Source: Margaritispora aquatica (lineage: Eukaryota; Ascomycota; Leotiomycetes; Helotiales; Discinellaceae). Taken from it: a stretch of DNA of 64,000 nucleotides. Positions within the stretch are counted from its first letter, which is position 1. The number at the start of each line of letters is the position of its first letter. Location: positions 62,001-126,000 of the forward strand of contig VJWN01000022.1 of assembly GCA_007644065.1 (NCBI GenBank), written 5' to 3'. Of the stretch, positions 48,507 through 60,194 are shown piece by piece. Both the position numbers and the translations under genes were made by a program. Under the pieces are notes generated by a model. It ran no database searches and was not told the origin of the DNA. It was given only the letters and a program-made list of their open reading frames with translations.

Positions 48507-50501
48507 CTAAAAAGACATATAGCTCGTATCAACCCACCACTCGTTCCTCCACGCTGGCCCCAACACCGTCTCAATCGCGACAGGGTTGTCAAGCTGATGG
48601 GTCCAGTTGGCGCGAGGACCCTCCTCGAGGATACTACCTGGACCGTAGTTGCCGTATTCGACGAGTGTCGAGTTCGCGGTGTTGGTGGTTCCGTTGACGG
48701 CGATACTCCCTGTTACGTGTATTAGCCTGTGTTGGAATGGGAGGGGATCAGGGAGCTTACATGCGCGCCATCCCTCAGGTGGGATAATTGCTCCTAGATA
48801 TGAGTTCTGGAAGGAGACTCGAGCAAATGCTCTGCAGATGCTTGTTAACAAGGGTAACAGAATAGTAGGGTGGTGCTAACTCACTGCCACGGTCGCCCGA
48901 GATACATGCTTCCCGCCGGAATGGTATCATTGATACCATCAACCGTCGAGTTGTTAATAACATACCAACTGCTGGTCTCCGAGGCTCTCCCTGACGCAGT
49001 GATGAAACCCGTCGCAATAGTGCGGATATCAACGCCATCAAACCACGCCGTAGCTGTCTGACCGAAAATGAAATCAATCGCACCAACGATCAGACTCTTT
49101 GCGTAAAGCTGGTTTCCGGCGTTGGCGAGAACGGTATCTTGGTATCCCCAGAATTGAACGCCGTAGTAGCCTTGGTTGGTCTTTTGCGCGGAGATGGCGA
49201 GGTTTTGCCCGTTGGTTGCGACGTGGCCGAAGGTGTTGGCGATGTTGAGGTTATAGAATTTCGTGTTGGTGTTCCCTGTTTGCTTGTGTTAGCTAGGGAG
49301 TACCATCATGCTTGGGGAAACTGTAGGGACGGTAGCTACTTACATTGTCGCACGGTTGCTGTCAAGTCGTTGTTGCTCACATTCAGACGACTTATGTTAT
49401 TCGTGATTGTTGCAGCGTTGGCTTGGTAAGATGTTGCATCCGTAGTGTACCCCTGGACAGTGAGGTTCGACTTAAGCGGTGCGCTAAAAAAAAAATCAGC
49501 ATTTGCACTCTACTGAGACAGCCACTAACTCACATGTAGACTTGCTCAAAGTATGATCCTGGGAAGATAAAGATGTACTGAGGCGTTGTGGTGTTCAGAC
49601 TGAGTGCATTAGACGCAAGTTGCACCTTGAGATAGGAGCCTGGGTATTCTCCGGTTGGGTCGACAACTATGGCGCCTTCTGGTGGTGATGTGCGGACTGC
49701 GCCGGCTGCCACGGATGTGCTTGACGTGCTTGGAGTGGAAGTGGTGCTGGAAAGCACTGAACTTGTTGTTGGCTCTGCGGAGGAAGTTGTTTCCGCGACG
49801 CTGGTGGAAGAAGTGCTTGGCACATCTGATGTGGATGGAGTTGGAGTTGGCTCAACAGTAGAGGTTTCAGTGCTTGATGATGAGGAGCTGGTTTCAACTT
49901 CTGTAGACGAAGAGGATGAAGACGATGGTATATTAGTTGATGTGGTCGGTGTCATCGTATACGAGGTGAGAGTTGAAGAAGTGTAGGAAACTGGGACCGT
50001 TGAGCTTGATGACGACACGCTTGAGCTAGTTTGGCGAACTGTGGTCGAGGTCGACGAGGGTTTTTTCGAGCTTGTCGAGCTTGTCGTGGTCAAACAAGGT
50101 GTCGTGGTCGTGGAGCTCTTCTTACTCGATGAAGAAGATGAGGATGTCTTCTTGGTCGAAGTGGACGATTTCTTGGTTGAGGATGTTGAAGTTTTGATTT
50201 GGGAACAAGCGCTCGAAATTTTCGAAGATCCTCCACAAACATCAATCCATTCTGGAACTTTGATCGGGTACTTTGCAAACGCCAAGTATATCGAGCAGAA
50301 TATCTTGGCCTCCACGGGGAAGTCCTCCATTACTTGCTATATCGCGTAAGTAGATATTCAATTGAAACGAAAAAAGCCGTGTTCAATTTCTCGCTCAGGT
50401 AGCACAACACCACATACCAGACAACCATCATGACTTGAAATTTGGGTTGGAACTGCCAATCCAGTTGTTGCCAACAAACCAACGATAGTGAGGAAACGCA
50501 T
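48507..50501 (-). CDS. Secreted modular pectin methylesterase (CE8)
   Basis: Six exons: 50501-50418, 50336-49534, 49483-49344, 49275-48885, 48831-48761 and 48709-48507; about 563 aa, phases consistent. MRFLTIVGLLATTGLAVPTQ is a signal peptide. A short domain with four cysteines follows (GCL, KIFCSIYL, DVCGG, SSACSQI; about residues 27-75). Residues about 75-245 are almost all Ser/Thr, a mucin-like linker expected to be O-glycosylated. The CE8 right-handed beta-helix starts at PPEGAIVVDPTG. Catalytic landmarks are NIANTFGH, GQNLAISAQ with the first glutamine, GYQDTVLAN, DFIFGQTA with the aspartate pair region, and YLGRPW. It removes methyl esters from pectin outside the cell, releasing methanol. 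The linker makes it far longer than a bare ~330-aa fungal pectinesterase. Confidence 0.93.
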
Positions 50502-51591
50502 GTTTTCTTCTCTTCCCAATTGCCGTTAACTGAAGGTGGTCCAAATTCCTTGATGCAGAACCGGCGAGCACCCAACAGTCCTTATACCAGCATCCCGGGA
50601 AATTCTCCCCAGTGCCTTGCATGACAATCTTCACATCACGAACGCCTTTCCAGGTCCCAATCAAGCGGACTCATCTATATAGTTTCTCCGGCCAAAATGA
50701 GGAGATCTAGAGGCATCGACAAACACGGCACGACAGCCAAAAGACGCTTTATACTTGCTGAAGTCATGGTTTCCATGCACGCCACTGAGTTCTTGGACGT
50801 CGGCAGAGTAATATCGAGAAGCCCTCAAGAAGTGGTAGAAGATAAATTCCTCCAATGGAAATTAGCGAGGACCTTGACCGATCATGCGGGGAAGAGGTTG
50901 GGGAAACGTGGAGATAGGTGGCCACGCAATGAAGGGGTACAAACCCCTGAGATTTGCATGTTCGGAAAAATCGTGGCTAAAATGACCTTGCGAGAAATTG
51001 TAATTATGGAGTTAAGTCCGGAAATGCTGGTACCAAACTCTTTCTCAATTCAAAGCATGTGACTCAACATGTGCTACTACGAGCCCATGCATTCAGATTT
51101 GTCAAGTGTTTTAATCATCTTTGTCATGCTATTTGGTCATGACATCATACTCTACTATCATTGAATGACCCAGCAGTGTTTCGGAAATGGACCCATCACG
51201 TGGTCGCTTGGAATCGCAACTAGTACTTAGGTAGCTGCTTTACTACTCCATAAATCCATGTTCTAAGCTTCTACCCCACCCACTAGCATAAATCTCGTGT
51301 TTACTAGATAACATATGTATCCACAACGAGCAGTAGTTGTGTTATCTCAACCTGCTAAACGAGCATATCGGTGCTGTTGTGCCCACTTTCTCAGAACTTG
51401 GGACCAATCATCGGAAAGTCCATCATCACTTCAAAAGAACGCGATCAAGGGACTAGTAGAACTAAACAATACTATTTCATATGACTTACCATACTCCAGA
51501 AGTTCTACTAGCTAACACTGGTAATCATCCCCTCTCACAAACTTTTTCCTTCCTCCCCGCACACAAACAATCATTAAAGATAAACAACATC
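50502..51591. other. Intergenic, no gene seen
   Basis: Divergent spacer between the pectinesterase start and the 2EXR pseudogene. The 121-codon frame at 50697-51062 has no recognisable motif. Confidence 0.5.
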
Positions 51592-52346
51592 ATGTCGGAA
51601 CGCCTAGTTAAAAGATTTAAACTGGACAATGTTGTATCACAGCAAGACATCAGTCCTGAAGATGGCAATTCAAAATCACCCCTCTCTCCATCGACAATCA
51701 CATCTACCACCAGTTTACAAGCGTTATCCCTCCCAAAATCTGGCTCAAAATATGGGCCTATAACCTCCCACCACCCCGGATCCTCAGCCTCCAGAAACCC
51801 AACTCCTACAAACCCAATAAGCCAATAAGCCTCAGCCTACATGAATCTATGGACAACAATACCATATGAATGATCAGCTCGGCCTCCAAGTTCGAAGCCC
51901 TCAAGACACATCGATCATGCCTGGCGCAAGTCTTCGGGACACCCGTCCTCTTCAATCCCGACACAGATGTCTTGCATTTCTATGGCAAAGAAATGGAGAT
52001 CTTGTCCCAACTCATGAGTCTGCGATATGGCAAGGTACGCAGCGACTTGCGTGCTGTCAATGTTCGCTTAGTAGCTCTTGAGTGCGACTGCACTCCTGGG
52101 CAGATCTTGGAATTGATTCGTGGCTTAAGAAGCGTAGAGATTGTATTTCTTCTCACCAACTCCGTCGAGTTAGATCGGGGTGATGAAGCACGGAGAAAAA
52201 TAATGACGTGGCTCGGTATGAGGCGTGGGGGCGAAAGAATAATGCTTCCTCGAAGAGGTGTCACGAAGGTTGCGTGGTTGGAGCCTACGTTCAAAGTTGT
52301 GCCAAAAGGAGGAAAGATTCTGGGGATCTCATCAGCGTTGATCTAA
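51592..52346 (+). pseudogene. Frameshifted 2EXR-domain gene
   Basis: Family blocks are spread over three frames. The first frame opens MSERLVKRFKLDNVV and runs through a Ser/Thr-rich leader to a stop near 51828. The 2EXR signature (PPKIWLKIWAYNLPPPRILSL) sits in a second frame that ends near 51870. The third frame, from 51870 to 52346, gives FEALKTHRSCL, TPVLFNPDTDVLHFYGKE, LRSVEIVFLL and a family-like tail. No intron with acceptable splice sites reconciles the frames, so at least two indels are needed. THRSCL-TPVLFNPDTD places it nearest tandem copies A-C. Sequencing error cannot be excluded from one sequence. Confidence 0.65.
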
Positions 52347-53101
52347 AAACAATTAACCACATCTTATAATTAAACATATCGGTTCAAAAGCTAAAGTCCT
52401 GGATTGGGAATAATTTACTATCTATCGTCGGAGTAAGTCTGATATAAAGATTTGAGAATTAAGTATCGAAATTGGCCAGTTGAGATTTTGGCGAATGAAA
52501 GTTGACATACCACCAAATATCACATATCGGTTTTCTGCACTCGTAACAGAGGCTTTGGCTGACACATCTGTATCATGATAAATCCGTTGTATGTTTTACT
52601 TTTATCACGTATCTCATAAGAACCCCACTGCCCATATAAAGCCAAAATGAAACTTGTGGTGAACAGTGTTCCCACCAGTGTCAGCCATATGTCCCATCGT
52701 AGGAATATAGTAGCAGTATTTCTCTAAAAATATGATATTGAAGCGAAATTTGGGGTTTCGTATATGGCGATATTGTGAGAGGACATAGACAGCATACGGG
52801 TATACGATACATGACGAAAATAATGGGATTCTTGCGTGATTTTACGTGTTTAGACGCGATTTCGTGATTCACTTGACAATTTGGACTAAAGACTAAAGTA
52901 GAATATTAGGCCATTTCTGGATGGAAGGATAGATGCCCCTCACTTCATACGCCAGTACACTGATAATATGACCGGTATGCTCTACATAATCCCAATACGG
53001 TCAGTAATGTAGGACTATTCAATGTGAGCCACCCGTATGCTACGGTATACTGGCGAGAACACTGGTGGTGAAGATAAAGAAGGTGAAATGATGCTTAAAT
53101 A
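52347..53101. other. Intergenic, no gene seen
   Basis: Lies between the 2EXR pseudogene and the MITE. No coding frame supported. Confidence 0.5.
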
Positions 53102-53558
53102 GTAAGAGTTCTGGACAATAAGTGTGGCCTACAAGGTTTTTTACACCAAAAGTTACTCTTTTCGAAAATAAACTATTAATTAAAACTATATTAAAACCTT
53201 TTAAAATTAATAAAACTTATAAAATTCTACGTATTCTATAAGGTCTTCTAATTATAAAATAATCGACCTCTATCTTTATTGATTTAAATAGGTATAAAGG
53301 TATAGAAGCTAAAAAATCGTACTTATTCGTACTTAATAAGCACGATTTCTAAATTCTCTAATTTTAAACGGTTATAACTTTTATTATAGTAGAGTAATTA
53401 AAAAATTAAAAATTGAAAATTAATGTACTATAGTAAAGCTTTTAAATACTGTATCTATAGACGCTAGTCTAGCGTGGTTAATTGATTAAAATATAATACT
53501 AAGTATTACTTTAAGTATAAAAATTTAGTGGGCCACACTTAGTGTCCAGAACTCTTAC
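53102..53558. mobile_element. MITE with ~30-bp terminal inverted repeats
   Basis: The left end starts GTAAGAGTTCTGGACA and continues ATAAGTGTGGCC. The right end, read on the other strand, starts with the same 16 bases and continues CTAAGTGTGGCC. About 29 of 31 positions match. The 457-bp element is AT-rich inside with no open frame, so it is non-autonomous. TAAATAG occurs on both flanks (before the left end, and five bases beyond the right end), but I could not define a clean target-site duplication. The repeat ends are much better preserved than those of the 3.3-kb element, so this insertion is younger or less mutated. Confidence 0.8.
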
Positions 53559-53730
53559 GTCATAAATAGTATTCATTGCTATCTGTGAAATGCATTCATA
53601 AATCATCACGAGCGGGTATATCATACGAACTTAAACAAAATCCCAGACCAAAGTAGCTGATACATCCGAGCCAATATCACCGAACCCAGTCTAGCATCCT
53701 AGTTCCGACCACAAGCATACGAAACAAGAA

Positions 53731-55566
53731 TCAATACAATGTCCGCGCAGCTTGTCCACCAACAAGCTTAGTGGCATCGAGGAACGCGTTCTGCGTGTTT
53801 CTTCTCTGAGCTTGCTTAGTGACCTCACACTCTTCATCTTCACAGCCACAGGGCTTCACGTTCGGGTCATCAACACACTCGTGGTCGTCCTTATTCAAAG
53901 GGCAGTCTTTGTCCATGCAAACACATGGTCCCTTTGGCTCTGCCTCTGGATCCTTGCACACGTGATCGACGCTACCGAGTAAAGCGCAATGAGTTTGAGA
54001 CTCCACGCATGGATGGCCAAAGACAAGATGGTGGTGATGATAGGGGCCTTCGTTAAACTTGCGACGCCTGATGCGGTGTTTGTGACGTGGGTCCTGAGCT
54101 GTGGTGTTGGAAGGTGGCATTATGGGAGGAGGGACGAACGGCATAGTCTCGCCACCGTTCATGGTTGGTGGAATGGGAGCAGGAGGTGTTGAGCCGAGAG
54201 GAATGACGTTCTCAACAAATCCTGGCTTCTCGGCGCCGGGATAGTACATTGGAGGCTCTCCGGTAGTAGGGCCGGTTACTGGTGGAGGCTTGGCGAAGGG
54301 ATTATTGAGTGGTGGCATTTTATGGCCAAAGTACTTCAGCAAGAAGAACCCACCGACGAGAATGCCTGCTATGACTGCGGGTATACCGAGTCCAAGTCCG
54401 ACCTTCGCTCCAGTTCCAAGACCACCGCCGCCACTCCCACCAGTGACAGCAATGGAGCAATTCTGGATAGGTTGATTCGAGTTTGCACCAATAACGTAGA
54501 CGGCGCTTGTTGGTGCCTTTTGTGCAGTGACTTTGATCTCAAATTTACCAGCGCTGGGAGCTTGAATTGGAAGCTGTGCATATCCATATCCATAGTAACT
54601 TCGTGAGCTAGGAACTGTCTTATTGGTGGCCATGGATTTTCCTTCGAAGAAAGCTTCGACAGTCAAATTACCAGCCGTGATGCTGGTTACTGTGAAGTTT
54701 ATCTTCTCATTTGCTTGCGCATTATAGAAGGTGGACACTGACTGAGTGCCAGTGATGAATTGCGAGATTGACAAGCCTGCCAGGAGAGTATTATTGTTTC
54801 CTTGAGGATTATCGTTGTATGTCAGACCGTTGAGAATGGCAAAATTGATGAAATTATTGGAAGCATCTTCGGTTGTTATCGTGGCATACACACCACCAGA
54901 GGCAGTAATTGCAGTCAAAACCGATGTTGCTTGCACGGAAGCAGATGGGTCCAAAAATCCGAACGATACTCGAATGCCCTGAGCAGCGGCTTGATTAATC
55001 CTCTTGACGAGGGTTACCGTGTCGGAGTCCTGCATTGGCTGTTAGTAATGTTTCATGATCTAGTGCAAGAACAGTCATACTTCGCCGTCTGTAAACACTA
55101 TGATACTTGATCTGCCGCTTGTAGAACCAGTAGAGCTTCCATTAAGCTGCCCGATAGCCATATCGACACCACCAGCAATGTATGTGCCTCCGCTGGAGTC
55201 GATCTTGCTGAATGAAGCATTAGCTCCAGCAGGATCCCCAAGGGGATAGTCCAAATGGGCGATATAATCAAAATCAATGACTGTCACTAAATCTGCCTTC
55301 TTCCCTCCTGATGCTTCCGCCTTGGTCACGAGCCATGCGTTGAGAGCGCGTCCAGCTGCAAGTCGGAGGTTTTGTGGATCAGTGTCTAACATAGAGCCTG
55401 AGCTGTCAATGACAATGGCAACTTTTCGATCGCCATTGTTGGATTTGACACTCAGCCCTACACAAGTGGGAGCTTCAGAGGCGCGGGGAGCAAGAATTCC
55501 CGCAAAGACATAATGGATAAGTAAGAAAGTCAGGACCAAAGAATGTAGTGTCCCTCGCGTAGCCAT
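53731..55566 (-). CDS. Membrane-anchored von Willebrand factor A protein
   Basis: Two exons, 55566-55081 and 55029-53731, give 594 aa. The start at 55566 opens MATRGTLHSLVLTFLLIHYVFAG, a signal peptide. The VWA domain begins about residue 48; its metal site DSSGS is at 54-58, with GGTYIAGGVDMAI supplying the next conserved Thr region and IIVFTDGE closing the core. A beta-rich region with many N-glycosylation sequons follows. Residues about 372-394 (GLGLGIPAVIAGILVGGFFLL) form one membrane span. The inner tail is proline-rich, then has a basic RIRRRKF, a HHHH run and about ten cysteines in CxC and CxxE patterns that look metal-binding. This is a type I surface receptor or adhesion layout. No characterised homologue comes to mind. 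Confidence 0.85.
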
Positions 55567-57542
55567 GTTGAAAGACTTTCTTTGCCCTTCCTGGTAAGCG
55601 ATAACTTTCACATGAAACTAATTCCCAAAAGTAGGGGACCAGCAAAGTATTTGAGCTTCATCAATACCATCAGGCACCAGGGTCCAAGACAGCTCATTTC
55701 CCAAATTGGCATGCCAGTTGTTTTGTCATGTGACAAACCCAAACGCCAAAAGTATCTACCTGCCAATAGAATCTGTTTTGATCAGAAACATGCATCTTTC
55801 CAAGTGTTCTAGCCTTGCTCCGCCCCAGGCTAGCCTTGCAAAGGAATGTTGCCAGTGAAAGAGCCTCGAGAGCTGAAGGTTACCGGGCGTTCATTGAACG
55901 CCTCTATCACCCTTCGAGTCGGTACATTCCAGTCTCAAAGCGTGGCGCTCTGCAGTCGACCAATTAGAACGCTTTGTTCTTGCATCCCGTCTTGTGATGG
56001 TGGTGGGGAATAATTGCTTTTTGGCTCGGCGTGAGCCCAAGTTCGAAGATTGAGTAGGGCTGAGCTGCAAGCCCTCGGTGATTATGTAAACTTGAACCTC
56101 GTATCCTAGACGATTTTGAGGCGGGATACTTGTATTCATCGGAGGTGAGCAAGCTATCAATCTTTAACAAATATCTTGATGAGCAGACCTTGGCGAACTG
56201 ATGTGAACTGACAAAGAGATGTACGGCATATTCATTCATGTCCGGAGAAGAGAAGACGTGAAGTAACTTTAAACTTTCGCTTAAGTGATGATCGAGGTCA
56301 CATGAAACCCTGTGACAGTAAGGACTACCTACCTCCTTACCTGTTGGCTTGATTTGGGGGTCCTTTATAGTGTTGTTTCTAAGTAATACATGAGTATGTT
56401 ATACATGAGACTTCCATTCCTTCTATTGTTTCACATGACTCGGCTGTCATTCCACCTCTGGTTGTCCTTACCTCGATCATGTGACGTGTAATATTCTGAA
56501 CCCATTTTAAGGTTTCTTGTGGAGTTGAGACATAAACTTATTTATTTCATCCATGAAACTCCCTCCCTTGCTGAGTCAACATTAAAGCTGAAAATAATGC
56601 GTTATTTTAACAATCACAAGAACGTTAGCATCCAAGTCGAGCAGGTTCAATGCGTCCTCAGAATTTGCATCATTCCAGTATCTCTATGCCGATTTCATGC
56701 GGCTACTACACCCACTGGAGAAAATTCATCTGTATCGATAGCAGCATCCATACTTCGAATTCAACAATATCGTATATGCTTTTCTAGGATATGGCGTGCA
56801 GCGTAATTCCGTGGGAAGACCAGTCCACAGAAACTACAAACTCATGATCAACACACCTGCTCTGCTTCTCTTCCAAGTCTGTTGGTTGTTCTTGGTAGAT
56901 CACCAGTTATTGGCCGACTCTTTTGTTCATCAACATCATCTCCAGGCAGCCTTTCCTGGCCTTGAGTTTATAAATACCTTCGTTTTCTGAAACACCAGGG
57001 ATGATTGGTTATGGCGGATCATGACCTTCAGTTACGATATGAAGAGGCATGAGGCCATGCAAACGGCCACAGGGATTAGTGCTCAAACAAATCAAATGCT
57101 TCGAATCATGTTCGCTATCCGTCACACACTCCGACAGCCTCACCAACTCAGCCTAAATGACTTAGATTCAAATGTTCTGATTCGATGGCTTGATAAGTCC
57201 TACTCACTTGACCTTGTTTGTGTTGCGAGCTGCAGCCGAACTTCTGATTGTGAGGCTGTCTGTCAGGAGATGGATCCAATAAACTATGCCCTTTTGATCT
57301 TCACTGATAGGAAACACAAAAGTAAACACCCATTTTTGGCTGGATGCACTTCTCCTTCTTTCTGAGTTGATGCCAGCTGGAAATCTAGCCCAAGTCTTGT
57401 TCAAAGTGATGCAGAGCTAATTACGATTCCTACAAAACACTTACTCAATGTCATCATACGACAAAATGGTATGCACATCAGCAGAATATCGATTTTTTGT
57501 CTACGATAATTAACAATCGAATAGCAATACAATAAAAATCCC
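55567..57542. other. Intergenic, no gene seen
   Basis: About 2 kb. Several frames of 60-115 codons (for example 56519-56806 and 57021-57365) exist on the plus strand, but none shows a motif or splices into a longer model. Confidence 0.5.
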
Positions 57543-58754
57543 ATGGAGTGGGGCGGTCACAGTATGGATAAGAATGCATCTTCCCCCTCGAGCTATATGT
57601 CACACTTATCTTCGGGTTCCTCGTATGAGCCCAACTTTCACGGAAGGAGTGTCCTCGCTCCATTTCCAAAAGCTGTCAACTACTATCCAGAGACCCAACC
57701 TCTTTCGTATGTAAATTATCCTCAAACTAGCTCGCAGGAATCGAGCATGAACCTTCTGCCCGAGGTTGAGAATTATCATCAACAGCTTTCACACATGCCT
57801 GGATACTCCTATCCAGAAGCTGCACCATCAAGCCCAAGCACACATTCAACTCCCAGTAGCCTTAACTGGGGAAACATTCCTTACAATTTAAATTTTTATG
57901 AATCGCATTGCATTAGTGGCAAAGAGCCATATCTGCTATTGAAAGCAGGCGTCATACCATCAAGCGCAAGACCTATGCAAGTATATTTTGACAAGCAGAT
58001 GTAAGATCTTGAATAGAATTTCTTGATGCTTCTCACCTAATCAAAGTACTATAGAATTCTGGAGAAAGGTCAACACCATTGCATGTTTCCGGGAGGTTGT
58101 TCCGCAAAAGTGACAGTGTTTCGCAGACCAGCGGATCTCGAGCGCCATTACCAGAACTTTCATGGAGACAATGGTGCTTCGACTTTCGCGTGCGATTATC
58201 CGAAATGTCCTCGCGTGCGGGAGCCATTCAGACGCAAGGATCATTACCGCGACCACCTACGCGATTTCCATTTGGACGACGTCGCTCCACCTTCCGAAGC
58301 TACAGCATTGAGAAAGGGTCAGAACCTTAAACAGATGCTAGAGACATGGTCAAGTGGCCGCAGATGGCAGAAGAACACTTGGCGGTGCAGCAAATGCCTT
58401 TCTAATAACGACGTCGCGGGAGTGGGTTGGTCATGCTGGTCTTGCAAGGCGGAATGCGAACCTGTACGAATCCGATTGAGAGAGGCTAAATTCGGGAAGA
58501 GGGTTCAGGATAATGCTTTCCCGGGGGCCTTTTCAGATAATGTTGCCCGGGGTTGCTCCATGTGTGGATACACTGGTTATGTGAATAATGAACCTGACTT
58601 GATAGAGTGTTTTTGCCAAAAGGCTGGCAACTCTCATCACATTCTCCCTATGCCTCGGGTAGGCATGGCAAATACAGATTTTGACCCGGGCTATTGGTCA
58701 AAGTTGACTCAGGATATGGAGGATATCGACGAGTCATCATCAGTTCTTCCTTAA
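57543..58754 (+). CDS. C2H2 zinc-finger protein with extra Cys pairs
   Basis: Two exons, 57543-58000 and 58055-58754, give 385 aa. The 54-nt GT-AG intron joins DKQM-region codon AT|A to ILEKGQHHCMFPGGC. Residues 1-150 are Ser/Pro/Tyr/Asn-rich, as in an activation region. Two C2H2-like fingers follow: HHCMFPGGCSAKVTVF with RHYQNFH, and FACDYPKCPRVREPF with HYRDHLRDFH. C-terminal to them are paired-cysteine knuckles: WRCSKCLSNND with WSCWSCKAEC, and GCSMCGYTGY with ECFCQK. This arrangement of fingers plus CxxC knuckles recurs in uncharacterised ascomycete proteins. A nuclear DNA-binding role is likely, with targets unknown. Confidence 0.8.
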
Positions 58755-59232
58755 TATAGCTTTACGTGGGTGGTGTTCTATTAGCAATCCAAGATACAAA
58801 CATCAAATTGAAGGAATTTTATTACAGAGATCAAAAGGTGGATCTAATTATCTATATAATCGCTTTTGCCTTGGGAGTTTTCCGCATGCCTATAGAATAT
58901 TAAAGGAGAATTATTCAGTTCAACAAAGGTGTTTGAGCGTAGTCTAATACAGCAATCGCCGACCATCGTTTGGTGATTCTGATCTAGATAGTGAATCTGT
59001 AGCTATAGATCTTATACTCTTTATAATATCTAATGTATAAAAATAAATTCTCTTCTTTCCCACTATAAATTATTGTAGGTATATATTTCTAATATGTATA
59101 TAAACTCAGTTTTTAAGATTAATTCACTAAAAGACAGATATAAAAGTTATAAATTAGATAGATAGATAGAAAAGTTATTCTAGTCTATAGCGCTTTGAGC
59201 CTAATATCCTTAATATAATACAGCAACACAAC

Positions 59233-59318
59233 AATCTAATAATCTAATAATCTAATAATCTAATAATCTAATAATCTAATAATCTAATAATCTAATAATC
59301 TAATAATCTAATAATCTA
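59233..59318. repeat. 8-bp tandem array (AATCTAAT)n
   Basis: About eleven near-perfect copies of AATCTAAT, then decayed AATCC-type variants. Noncoding. Confidence 0.93.
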
Positions 59319-59501
59319 AAAATCCAACAATCCATAATACAACAATCCAATAATCCAACAATACAATACTCCACAATCCGATAACGTAAGATCTCACTCA
59401 ATCCAACCTCGCAAGCAATATAGGTCTTACTAATCAGCCAATCCTAATTTACTCCTATACCTTACCTACCCACCTACTTACCAACCAACCTACCTCCTTC
59501 T

Positions 59502-59600
59502 CCCAATCCCAATCCCAATCCCAATCCCAATCCCAATCCCAATCCCAATCCCAATCCCAATCCCAATCCCAATCCCAATCCCAATCCCAATCCCAATCCC
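59502..59600. repeat. (CCCAAT)n hexamer array
   Basis: About sixteen uninterrupted copies of CCCAAT. The complement ATTGGG differs from the fungal telomere unit TTAGGG, so it is an interstitial hexamer array, not a telomere. On the minus strand it creates a false (Gly-Leu)n frame. Confidence 0.95.
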
Positions 59601-60194
59601 ATCCACAGCGCCTGCCCCGCCCGCCCGCCTGCCCCAGAACCCATATATAATTCCACCAAACAATTTAGTAGGTAGGTAGGTAGGTTCGAAGCCTACCTTA
59701 CCTACGGCTGCCAGTTAACTTTAACCTTTCACTTTAACCTTTCACTTTTCAAGTCATCATCATTATGCTCAAAGATATTTATTTATTAGAGAGAGAGAGA
59801 GAGAGTGTGTGTATAACTGGTAAGATAGGATAGCATAGGCTAAGATGATGGATAATAGATTTGGATATGGATTTGATTTGATTTACGAGTTATTAGCGAC
59901 GCGACCGACGGTAATCTCGAACGCGACTACGGCTACGGCTCGATCTCGGATTGATTGAATTATCCTTAAGGCCTAACAGACAAGACAGTTTTTGCATAGA
60001 CTTCGGTTATAGGAGCTGACTGATATACTATACATAAACAATTAACTATGACGAGGAAAGAAGAAGAAAGGAAATAAGATCGATGTAGTATACTTATACT
60101 TATGCTTATATGTTTCGGTGTTGCTATAGTATAATATAATATAACACTAATCAATATCCCCAGAGACTTGCTTCTGCCCCCCTCTCTCGCCCCC

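Larger units (their letters stand above)
58755..60194. other. Repeat-rich intergenic region
   Basis: About 1.4 kb of simple-sequence DNA with no gene. It includes the 8-bp and CCCAAT arrays listed separately, a (TAGG)n stretch near 59667 and a short (GA)n-(GT)n tract near 59791. Confidence 0.65.

Noticed and set aside
50697..51062. 121-codon plus-strand frame upstream of the pectinesterase
   Set aside because: No motif, and it would occupy the promoter between two divergent loci.
59502..59600. Interstitial telomere repeat
   Set aside because: The unit is CCCAAT/ATTGGG and not CCCTAA/TTAGGG.
59474..59659. Minus-strand frame with a long Gly-Leu repeat
   Set aside because: It is only the translation of the CCCAAT hexamer array.
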